Below the pieces are notes generated by a model. That model was not told where the DNA came from. It did not search any database and saw nothing but the letters and a program-made list of their open reading frames with translations. From contig SLIS01000325.1 in the NCBI GenBank assembly GCA_007135505.1, forward strand, positions 1-8,271: DNA of 8,271 nucleotides, in the 5' to 3' direction. The stretch's first letter is position 1, and every line of letters begins with the position of its first letter. This DNA is from Halovivax sp. Lineage in GTDB: Archaea; Halobacteriota; Halobacteria; Halobacteriales; Natrialbaceae. Below are positions 1 to 5,196 of this stretch, piece by piece. The translations under genes and the position numbers were made by a program.

Positions 1-2
1 AT

Positions 3-124
3 TTCGACTGGAAAAACCAGTCGAGACGCTGTCTACCGCCTGACGCTTCGACATCAATCTGGAACTTCGACGACCCGATTTCGTCGGTCCTGTCCGATTC
101 GATCACCGGCGTTTTCCAGTCGAA
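3..124. repeat. 13-bp perfect inverted repeat with a nested hairpin
   Basis: The arm TTCGACTGGAAAA (3-15) is the exact reverse complement of TTTTCCAGTCGAA (112-124), with 96 bases between. The left arm can instead fold locally: TCGACTGG (4-11) pairs with CCAGTCGA (17-24) over an AAAAA loop. The same CCAGTCGA word therefore occurs at 17-24 and 116-123 and competes for one partner. The function is unknown. It could be the ends of a small element, a terminator for an upstream gene, or chance. The window edge hides whether it extends to the left. Confidence 0.6.
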
Positions 125-180
125 GTGGAGGGGTTGGCGACAGCGGAAATCGATCAACGGAAGTCCGAACCCGCGCACCT

Positions 181-213
181 TCGATTTCGCCGTGAGCCCC
201 TCGATTTCGCCGT
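181..213. repeat. 13-bp direct repeat, 20-bp period, upstream of promoter
   Basis: TCGATTTCGCCGT occurs at 181-193 and again, identically, at 201-213. The copies are 20 bp apart, close to two helical turns, and the second ends about 43 bp before the TATA box at 256-262. A pair of half-sites on one DNA face is a common layout for a regulator or activator site, but no regulator is known here. Coincidental duplication is the alternative. Confidence 0.55.
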
Positions 214-255
214 ATCGCGACCCGGCGAACCCACCCCGGACCACCGAACGGATGG

Positions 256-262
256 ATTTAAG
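256..262 (+). promoter_or_regulatory. TATA box for the microprotein/DUF operon
   Basis: ATTTAAG is centred about 28 bases before the ATG at 287, the spacing expected when a haloarchaeal transcript begins at or next to its start codon. No Shine-Dalgarno sequence precedes that ATG. This promoter is the main reason for starting the small gene at 287 rather than at the in-frame ATG at 125, which lies far upstream of the box. Confidence 0.65.
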
Positions 263-286
263 CGAGCGCACGGATCACGTTCCCGT

Positions 287-376
287 ATGAGTACCGCCAC
301 GAAGATCGTCCTCACGACGGTGACGGCCGCCGTCGTGGTGTCGCTCGTGCTCGTCGTTCAACTCGCGCTCATCTGA
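287..376 (+). CDS. 29-residue single-membrane-segment microprotein
   Basis: This is a very small predicted membrane protein of 29 residues. After a short polar N-terminus (MSTATK), residues 7-29 are almost entirely Val, Leu, Ala, Ile and Thr, enough for one membrane-spanning helix. Lys6 before the helix favours an N-inside orientation. The start at 287 is chosen because a TATA box sits about 28 bases upstream. A longer in-frame reading from 125 would add 54 Arg/Pro-rich residues lying upstream of and across the promoter, and is judged spurious. Its TGA stop shares its A with the ATG of the next gene (TGATG), so translation of the two is probably coupled. I do not recognise a named family. The function is unknown; it might anchor or regulate the downstream protein, which is inference only. 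Confidence 0.6.
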   Translation: MSTATKIVLTTVTAAVVVSLVLVVQLALI

Positions 377-1146
377 TGTTCACCGAGCGATCGCTCTCGA
401 AGCCCGTCGAGCGCGTTCGAACGGCCTACGCACCGGACGCACTGGTGTTCGACTGCGACCGCGACTTCGAGACCGTCCCTCCGGCCGCCGCCGAGGATCT
501 CGGTCTCTTCGTCGACCGGCTCGACCCGGTCTCGTACCCATCGGCGTGGTTGCCGGCCGACGCACCGACGCTCCTCGAACGCTACGCCGGTGACGAGTTC
601 ACGATCGGGATGCCGGGCGACGGCGGCGTCGTCTGGACCCGACAGACGGAGCCACCGGTCGTCCTCGTCAAGCCGCGACTCGAGGGCTCACCAGCCCCGT
701 TCGTCGACTTCCTGCTCGCCGAAGCGTTCGTCGAGTGCTCGCTCGACGTCCCCGAACACTTCATCGGGTTCTTCGAATCGCGCTATCGGGACCTCGATGC
801 GTCCCTCGAACTCGGTCCCGCCGACACCTACCAGGTCGCTGCGGCGCTGTTCGACGGTTGGGTTGGGCTACAGACGGGTCCGATATTCGCCGAGTGGACC
901 GACTCCCATCCGGAGCTTTCGGCGAGCTGGACGGACGCCGGAGAGCGACTGTCGGATCGCGTGAGTACGTTGCCACGGGCCGTCGCACGCGGCGAAACCT
1001 CGTTCGCGGCCGCCACGGAACTGGCCTGCAGTGCGATCAAACACGACATCGACCTGTCGAAGCCGTTCGACGCCCTCGACACGGCGGCCTACCGCGATCA
1101 CGGCCCGGAGTTCGCGATCGAGTGGGCCGACCGAATCGACTCGTAA
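376..1146 (+). CDS. Conserved haloarchaeal protein of unknown function (DUF7089-like)
   Basis: This is an acidic, soluble-looking protein of 256 residues with no signal peptide or membrane segment. I see no catalytic motif. Notable features are a Cys/Asp-rich start (FDCDRDFE, residues 25-32), a VVLVKPRLEG strand (95-104), an aromatic and acidic middle, and a C-terminal stretch with ACSAIKHDIDLSKPF (217-231) ending in an AYRDHGPEFAIEWADR tail. From memory it resembles the haloarchaeal DUF7089 family, but that name is unverified. The gene begins inside the stop codon of the 29-residue microprotein (TGATG). It has no promoter or Shine-Dalgarno sequence of its own, so expression probably depends on termination-reinitiation from the upstream gene. 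It ends facing a convergent gene 187 bp away. That it is a real gene is very likely; the function is unknown. Confidence 0.85.
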   Translation: MFTERSLSKPVERVRTAYAPDALVFDCDRDFETVPPAAAEDLGLFVDRLDPVSYPSAWLPADAPTLLERYAGDEFTIGMPGDGGVVWTRQTEPPVVLVKPRLEGSPAPFVDFLLAEAFVECSLDVPEHFIGFFESRYRDLDASLELGPADTYQVAAALFDGWVGLQTGPIFAEWTDSHPELSASWTDAGERLSDRVSTLPRAVARGETSFAAATELACSAIKHDIDLSKPFDALDTAAYRDHGPEFAIEWADRIDS

Positions 1147-1333
1147 ACTGCCTGCACCGAGCCCGGTGACGTCCGACCGCAGACGATCCGACCCCCGATA
1201 GTGCCTCGAACGGATAGACTGGCCAGCCTGACTCGACGGATAGACCAGCTGGAGTGACTCGAACGGACTGTAGTGATACGAGACGGGACCGAGATGGAGG
1301 AGAAGCTGATTGATGGCGGGTCGCGAAGGGGCG
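1147..1333. other. Convergent intergenic spacer
   Basis: This 187-bp gap lies between two genes that face each other. It has no convincing reading frame, no RNA gene and no T-tract terminator on either strand. Its only visible structure is the degenerate tandem repeat at 1205-1283, annotated separately. Confidence 0.6.
1205..1283. repeat. Degenerate 26-27-bp tandem repeat, about three copies
   Basis: Copy 1 begins CTCGAACGGATAGACTGG (1205), copy 2 CTCGACGGATAGACCAGC (1232) and copy 3 CTCGAACGGACTG (1258), giving unit lengths of 27 and 26 bp. Copy 3 is explained by loss of TAGA after CTCGAACGGA. Copies 1 and 2 each contain an 8-bp palindrome at the matching place: CTGGCCAG (1219-1226) and CCAGCTGG (1245-1252). 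The array sits between convergent genes. It may be slippage debris or a protein-binding or transcription-ending site. Confidence 0.5.
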
Positions 1334-1912
1334 TCAGAAATCGGCGTCGATGGATCCGTCGACGCCGAGATCGATGACGCCGTCGAAGAGGGCGGCGAAT
1401 TCGTCGAGCACGTCCTGGTCGTGAACTTCGGCGGAGAGATGGAAGAGGCCGATCGCGTCGTGGGCGTCTAACAGTTCGAGAATCCGCTCGGCCGCGGACA
1501 GTGCCTCGTCTTCGCCGGCGTAGTAGGCGAGTTCGGTCAACGAGTCGAAACTGAGGCGTCGCTTGCCGTCGGTCCGCTCTAAAAAGTCCGCGACGCCGGC
1601 GACGATACCGTCGACGTGGTCCGGCGCGGAGACGTACGAGACGTGATCCTTCGAGCGACGCGAGTAACCGCGTTCGATACTCAGGGTATCTAGGATATCG
1701 GCACGGCCCTCGTCGACGTCGTAGTACTCGAGTTTCTGACTCACTTCACGGGCCGTCGTTCGCGTAGAGACGACGAGAAAACGATCGGTGTCGGTCTTCA
1801 GAAAGTCGGTGTCGATGCGGTCGGTCTCACCGGTACTCGGATGCAACAACAGGATACCCGTTCCCCCCGGGACCGATTCGGGCGTCCCGTCGATCTCCAG
1901 TGCGTACGCCAT
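1334..1912 (-). CDS. KaiC/RecA-like protein with degenerate P-loop (DUF7090-like)
   Basis: This is a 192-residue acidic protein. The order of elements resembles a KaiC/RecA-type ATPase core. It has a hydrophobic strand and loop LLLHPSTGE (21-29) where a Walker A should be, a strand FLVVSTRTTAREV (45-57) like the 'yvsTeespeel' part of KaiC proteins, YVSAPDHVDGIV (93-104), a Walker B-like RLSFDSLTELAYY (119-131), and a late strand AIGLFHLSAEVHD (153-165). The GxxGK[S/T] lysine is absent, so ATP binding by the usual route is doubtful. From memory it matches the haloarchaeal family DUF7090; this is not checked. The start at 1912 is preferred to an in-frame ATG at 1942 because the latter falls inside the TATA box. 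Its own promoter diverges from that of the zinc-ribbon gene. A sensor or protein-binding role is inference. Confidence 0.85.
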   Translation of the reverse strand: MAYALEIDGTPESVPGGTGILLLHPSTGETDRIDTDFLKTDTDRFLVVSTRTTAREVSQKLEYYDVDEGRADILDTLSIERGYSRRSKDHVSYVSAPDHVDGIVAGVADFLERTDGKRRLSFDSLTELAYYAGEDEALSAAERILELLDAHDAIGLFHLSAEVHDQDVLDEFAALFDGVIDLGVDGSIDADF

Positions 1913-1938
1913 AGTGGGCGGAACACGTCGCGGATAGA

Positions 1939-1946
1939 CCATAAAC
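1939..1946 (-). promoter_or_regulatory. TATA box for the KaiC-like gene
   Basis: The minus strand reads GTTTATGG here, centred about 31 bases before the ATG at 1912. A start site 25-27 bases below the box would leave a leader of only about five bases, so the transcript is leaderless or nearly so. Confidence 0.6.
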
Positions 1947-2162
1947 AGTACGGGTCTGGTCCGGCCGACGCCGTCGTTTTGTCGCGGGTCCGACGAAGTC
2001 TGTTGGGCCACAGAACGTGACGTGTCCGTTTGCCAGCGCGGCGGTACGATTCGACCTCGCCGTGTCGAGAGTCGCTTGTCACCGCGATGAGAGCCGGGTT
2101 CGCATACCGAGAACCAGCTCGAATACCCAAGGCCGCTGTTCGAACGCACATCCGTCCCGTGG

Positions 2163-2170
2163 TTTATATA
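2163..2170 (+). promoter_or_regulatory. Strong TATA box for the NucS-like gene
   Basis: TTTATATA is a near-ideal haloarchaeal TATA box, centred 26-27 bases before the ATG at 2193. No Shine-Dalgarno sequence is present. This predicts a leaderless mRNA starting at the ATG and fixes the start of the gene. Confidence 0.8.
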
Positions 2171-2192
2171 CCAGACCGCGGCCAGACGGCCC

Positions 2193-2939
2193 ATGCTCGA
2201 AGACACGATTCGCGTCCTCGCCGGGGACTGTACCGTCATGTTCGACGGCGCGGACCGCGAGGAGTACCGTGGACGAGTCACCACCATCGTCAAGCCCGAC
2301 AACACCGTCCTGGTCCACGACGTCGACGGCTACCAGCCCGTCGCCTGGCTGACGCGGGCCGACAGCGTCTCGAGTGAACGGACGGGTGGGTTCACGCTCG
2401 TCGCGACGAAAGACACGCAGACGCTGCGCATCGCGACGCACGACCGGGAGGGATTCACCAACTATCGCGCCTCGTCCGCGGGGACGCCGGTCGGTACCTG
2501 CCCGCAGTGTGACGGAACGTTGATTCGAGCCAGTAGCGTCCGCTGTGTCGATTGTGCCGATCGATACGGCCTCCCCGCGGACGCGTCGGTTCGTGACGAT
2601 CGCTGCGAGTGCGGGCTCCCGCGGATCCGGGCCGAACGCGGGCTGGCCTTCGACGTCTGTCTCGATCGGAACTGCGAGTCGCTAGACGCGGCCGTTCGCG
2701 AAGCGTTCGACCGCGAGTGGACGTGTCCCGACTGCGATGGCGACCTCCGGATCCTCCGCCGGGGTGGTCTCATCGCCGGCTGTGAACACTATCCCGACTG
2801 CGAGACGGGCTTCGTCGTTCCCGCGGGCGTTGTGGACGGCCAGTGTGCGTGCGGCCTCCCGACGTTCGAGACGGGGTCGGGGCGACGCTGTCTGGATGCG
2901 ACGTGCGATCGCGTCGTCGAGTCGACGGTGGTCGATTGA
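2193..2939 (+). CDS. NucS N-terminal-domain-like protein with four C4 zinc-ribbon modules
   Basis: This is a 248-residue predicted nucleic-acid-binding protein. Residues 1-90 resemble the N-terminal beta-rich DNA-binding half of archaeal NucS: GDCTVMFDG (11-19), TIVKPDNTVLVHDVDGYQPV (31-50) and AWLTRADSV (51-59). The rest holds 16 cysteines in four groups: C103/C106/C118/C121, C138/C140/C156/C161, C178/C181/C197/C203 and C218/C220/C233/C238. The third group, with CPDCDG and GCEHYPDC, is the topoisomerase I-type C4 zinc finger. Groups 2 and 4 share a CxCGLP...C-x4-C pattern, so the C-terminal half looks internally duplicated. The RecB-like catalytic domain of true NucS is missing, so it should not be expected to cut DNA by that mechanism. 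It lies 100 bp before endA on the same strand. Haloarchaeal relatives may carry the name NucS; I withhold a symbol. Confidence 0.88.
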   Translation: MLEDTIRVLAGDCTVMFDGADREEYRGRVTTIVKPDNTVLVHDVDGYQPVAWLTRADSVSSERTGGFTLVATKDTQTLRIATHDREGFTNYRASSAGTPVGTCPQCDGTLIRASSVRCVDCADRYGLPADASVRDDRCECGLPRIRAERGLAFDVCLDRNCESLDAAVREAFDREWTCPDCDGDLRILRRGGLIAGCEHYPDCETGFVVPAGVVDGQCACGLPTFETGSGRRCLDATCDRVVESTVVD

Positions 2940-3011
2940 GATGGAAGAAAAGCGCCGGCGATCCCCGACCCGACCGTGGCCAGACTGCCGTCCGTGGCCG
3001 TTCCAACATCC

Positions 3012-3018
3012 CTTTGTG
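3012..3018 (+). promoter_or_regulatory. Possible weak TATA element for endA
   Basis: CTTTGTG is centred about 25 bases before the ATG at 3040, at the right distance for a leaderless transcript, but it departs from the TTTAWA consensus. The 100-bp gap after the preceding gene leaves room for a separate promoter. Read-through from 2163 is the alternative. Confidence 0.3.
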
Positions 3019-3039
3019 CGCCGACGGCCACTCTCGGGT

Positions 3040-4149
3040 ATGACACTCGAGGGCGTCCTCGACGGCGACGTCGTCCGCGTTGCTGGCGACGCTCGCCAGC
3101 GCTTCTACGACGCGCGCGGCTACGGGTATCCCCTCAGCGGCAACGAAATCGCGCTCGCACCGGTCGAAGCCGCTCACCTGCTCTACACGGAGAACCTGAC
3201 CGGGATTCGGGATGGAAACGACCGGCTCGGCTTTCGCGAATTCGTCGCCCGCGAACCGGGGACGGACTTCGGAGTGCGGTTTCTCGTCTACACCGACCTG
3301 CGTTCTCGAGGGCTGTATCTCTCCCCGGCGCGCGAGCCCTGGATATCGGTCGACGCCTACGACGACCTCGACGAGGCGGCCGACTTCGCAGTCTATCCCC
3401 GCGGAAAGGGTCCCAGCGACGGCGAGCTAGCGTACGCCCTCCGTGTCCTCGGTGAGCGAACGGACGTCCCCGGTCGGTCTCTGGCGCCCGGCATCCTGGC
3501 GATCGTCGACGAGGAGAGCGAGATCACGTACTTCGACGTCTCTCGCCCCTCGATCGAGGGTGACAGCACGGCGGTCACCGATCCATCGCTCGACGTGCTG
3601 GCCGACGGCCCGCTCGACGCGTCGCTTCTCGCGGATCGGGTCGTCGTCTGGGAACCGCCACGAACGCTCTACGAGCGATCGTTCTACGGACAGCCACTCG
3701 ATGGTCGCGAGTACGACGGCGACCGACCGACGATCCAGTGTTCGCTACTCGAAGCTGCTCACCTCGCATCCGAGGGCATCCTCGATCTCGACCCCGAGGT
3801 GGTGCGGGCCCGGGCTCGATCCGTCGAGGGATCCCGGTTCAATCGACGGTTTCGGGTCTACACGGCACTGCGCGAGCGCGGGGTCGTCCCGAAGACGGGC
3901 TACAAGTTCGGAGCCGACTTCAGGACGTACGCGAGCGTCGACTCGGTCGACGATCTCGGCCACTCGGAGCTTCTGATCCGCACACTGCCCGAATCGCACG
4001 TCTTCGAGCCCCGTGATCTTGCCCTCGACGTTCGACTCGCCCACGGCGTCAGGAAGACGATGGTCGTCGCGCTGGTTGCGGACGGCGTCGATCACGGCGA
4101 ACCGAGCGACCCCATCACGTGGCGGTCGATCGAGCGGTTGACGCCGTGA
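3040..4149 (+). CDS. endA: tRNA-splicing endonuclease, two-repeat (fused) type
   Basis: EndA cuts introns from precursor tRNAs at bulge-helix-bulge sites, giving 2',3'-cyclic phosphate and 5'-hydroxyl ends. At 369 residues it matches the fused archaeal type, in which two subunit-like repeats form one chain. Repeat 1 has YGYPLSGNE (28-36), PVEAAHLLY (41-49) and RFLVYTDLRSRGL (80-92). Repeat 2 repeats this as YGQPLDGREY (216-225), LLEAAHLASEGI (236-247) and RFRVYTALRERGVV (270-283). Only repeat 2 continues into GYKFGADFRTY (287-297) and the RLAHGVRKTMVVA tail, so the expected catalytic triad is Tyr297, His308 and Lys339; repeat 1 is structural. The start at 3040 gives a short MTLEG N-terminus; the reading frame extends upstream but that part is Arg/Ser-rich shadow overlapping the previous gene. 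The rio1 gene follows 60 bp later. Confidence 0.95.
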   Translation: MTLEGVLDGDVVRVAGDARQRFYDARGYGYPLSGNEIALAPVEAAHLLYTENLTGIRDGNDRLGFREFVAREPGTDFGVRFLVYTDLRSRGLYLSPAREPWISVDAYDDLDEAADFAVYPRGKGPSDGELAYALRVLGERTDVPGRSLAPGILAIVDEESEITYFDVSRPSIEGDSTAVTDPSLDVLADGPLDASLLADRVVVWEPPRTLYERSFYGQPLDGREYDGDRPTIQCSLLEAAHLASEGILDLDPEVVRARARSVEGSRFNRRFRVYTALRERGVVPKTGYKFGADFRTYASVDSVDDLGHSELLIRTLPESHVFEPRDLALDVRLAHGVRKTMVVALVADGVDHGEPSDPITWRSIERLTP

Positions 4150-4177
4150 GCGAACCGAAGCGACAGCGATGGCGAGG

Positions 4178-4184
4178 ATTTTAG
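4178..4184 (+). promoter_or_regulatory. TATA box for rio1
   Basis: ATTTTAG is centred about 29 bases before the ATG at 4210, within the 60-bp gap after endA. There is no Shine-Dalgarno sequence before the ATG. This points to a separate leaderless rio1 transcript in addition to any read-through from endA. Confidence 0.55.
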
Positions 4185-4209
4185 CCCGTCGACGCGTTAG
4201 CTAGCGCGA

Positions 4210-5076
4210 ATGGGTGACGAGTACGGCCTGGTCGACACGGACATCACCGAGATCGCGGGCGACGAGTGGGAGGAGATCGACGTCTCCGACACGGAAGCCG
4301 ACCGCATCGCCCGCAAGCGTGATCGGGAGTTCGACCAGTTCCGAAAGCGCCTGACCGACGCCGACCAGTTCAAGGTCGAGCAGTCGGTGTTCGACGACGC
4401 GACCTTTGCAGCCCTGTACAAACTCGTCCAGGACGGTCACGTCGAGGCGTTCGGGGGGCCGATATCGACGGGGAAGGAGGCGAACGTCTATCACGCGCTC
4501 GGACCCGACGACACCGAGGTCGCGGTGAAGGTCTACCGGATCAACGCCTCGAACTTCCGTCAGATGCGCGACTACCTCGAGGGCGACCCACGGTTCGAGG
4601 GCCTCGGTGGAAAGAAGAAGGACGTCGTCCTCGCCTGGGTGAAAAAGGAGTTCGCCAACCTGAAGCGGGCGAAGCGCGCCGGCGTCCGCGTTCCCGACCC
4701 GATCGCGACCGAACGGAACGTCCTGGTGATGGAGTACATCGGCGGCGCGGACGGACGAGCGAAGCGCCTCGGTGAGGTACACATCGAGAACCCGGAGACG
4801 GCCTACGAGGTACTCAGGGAGTACATGCGCCGACTCTACGCGGCGGGCATCGTCCACGGCGACCTGAGCGAGTACAACGTCGTCTTCCAGGACGGCCAGC
4901 TGGTGGTCATCGATCTCGGGCAGTCGGTGACGGTTCACCACCCCAACAGTCGTGGATTCTTAGAGCGCGACTGTCGCAACGTAGCCACCTTCTTCCGGCG
5001 GCAAGGGATGGCGGTCGACGAGAACGAACTGCTTGCGTTCGTGACCGATCCCGAACCGGATCCCTCGGGTGCGTAG
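4210..5076 (+). CDS. rio1: RIO1-type serine/threonine protein kinase/ATPase
   Basis: RIO1 is an atypical kinase that acts, in archaea and eukaryotes, in late maturation of the small ribosomal subunit. This 288-residue protein has the family length and landmarks. These are the flexible-loop/P-loop region STGKEANVY (86-94), the ATP-contacting lysine in VAVKVYR (Lys107), the helix-C region VKKEFANLKRA (144-154), the hinge VLVMEYIGG (171-179), the catalytic loop IVHGDLSEYN (214-223, Asp218), and the metal-binding IDLGQSV (234-240, Asp235). Residues 1-60 are charged and helical rather than a winged helix, which places it in RIO1 rather than RIO2. The acidic C-terminal tail (DPEPDPSGA) is short. 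It follows endA by 60 bp on the same strand. An inverted repeat overlaps its stop codon. Identification is secure. Confidence 0.95.
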   Translation: MGDEYGLVDTDITEIAGDEWEEIDVSDTEADRIARKRDREFDQFRKRLTDADQFKVEQSVFDDATFAALYKLVQDGHVEAFGGPISTGKEANVYHALGPDDTEVAVKVYRINASNFRQMRDYLEGDPRFEGLGGKKKDVVLAWVKKEFANLKRAKRAGVRVPDPIATERNVLVMEYIGGADGRAKRLGEVHIENPETAYEVLREYMRRLYAAGIVHGDLSEYNVVFQDGQLVVIDLGQSVTVHHPNSRGFLERDCRNVATFFRRQGMAVDENELLAFVTDPEPDPSGA

Positions 5077-5105
5077 AGACGGATCCGATACAGGGATCCG
5101 GTTCG
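5052..5105. terminator. 14-bp perfect inverted repeat across the rio1 stop codon
   Basis: CGAACCGGATCCCT (5052-5065) and AGGGATCCGGTTCG (5092-5105) are exact reverse complements with a 26-base loop. The TAG stop of rio1 lies in the loop. A smaller stem competes: CGGATCC (5080-5086) with GGATCCG (5094-5100) over a 7-base loop. GGATCC occurs three times (5058, 5081, 5094), so several pairings exclude each other. It lies between convergent genes and is a candidate terminator or mRNA 3'-end structure, but it lacks the T-tract usual for archaeal intrinsic terminators. Confidence 0.45.
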
Positions 5106-5155
5106 CCCAGCCGTCCCGATACGTCCGACGTCCCGGCCCCGCCGCCGTCCCATCT

Positions 5156-5181
5156 TCTCCATCGTTACTCCTCTCCATCGT
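5156..5181. repeat. 10-bp direct repeat in convergent spacer
   Basis: TCTCCATCGT occurs at 5156-5165 and 5172-5181, 16 bp apart, just downstream of the stop codon of the minus-strand ATPase gene. On that strand it reads ACGATGGAGA twice. This is short enough to be chance. The rest of the 120-bp spacer (5077-5196) holds the rio1 inverted repeat and nothing else that I can see. Confidence 0.3.
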
Positions 5182-5196
5182 CGCTCGCCTGCCTCG

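Larger units (their letters stand above)
1913..2192. other. Divergent intergenic region with two promoters
   Basis: This 280-bp gap separates the minus-strand KaiC-like gene from the plus-strand NucS-like gene. A TATA box lies close to each gene. The roughly 215 bp between the boxes shows no acidic haloarchaeal-style reading frame, no RNA gene and no strong repeat. Reading frames that cross it run into the neighbouring genes in the wrong frame and look like shadows. Confidence 0.6.

Noticed and set aside
2..43. Possible C-terminal tail of an upstream gene (FRLEKPVETLSTA then TGA)
   Set aside because: Only 13 codons are visible and another plus frame stays open from 3 to 290 without a start. 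Neither can be supported without sequence to the left.
125..286. In-frame upstream extension of the microprotein giving 83 residues
   Set aside because: The extra 54 residues are Arg/Pro-rich, unlike haloarchaeal proteins, and span the direct repeat and TATA box. The leaderless ATG at 287 explains the promoter spacing better.
2097..2115. GGTTCGCATACCGAGAACC resembling a tRNA T-arm
   Set aside because: The five-base T-stem does not pair in tRNA register and no acceptor, D or anticodon arms are found around it.
1942..2305. N-terminal extension of the KaiC-like gene to 323 residues
   Set aside because: It would run through the divergent promoters and into the opposite-strand NucS-like gene. 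The TATA box at 1939-1946 places the start at 1912.
4201..4941. 246-codon acidic-looking open frame antisense to rio1
   Set aside because: GAC/GTC-rich haloarchaeal genes produce Asp/Val-rich shadow frames on the opposite strand. RIO1 motifs on the plus strand are decisive.
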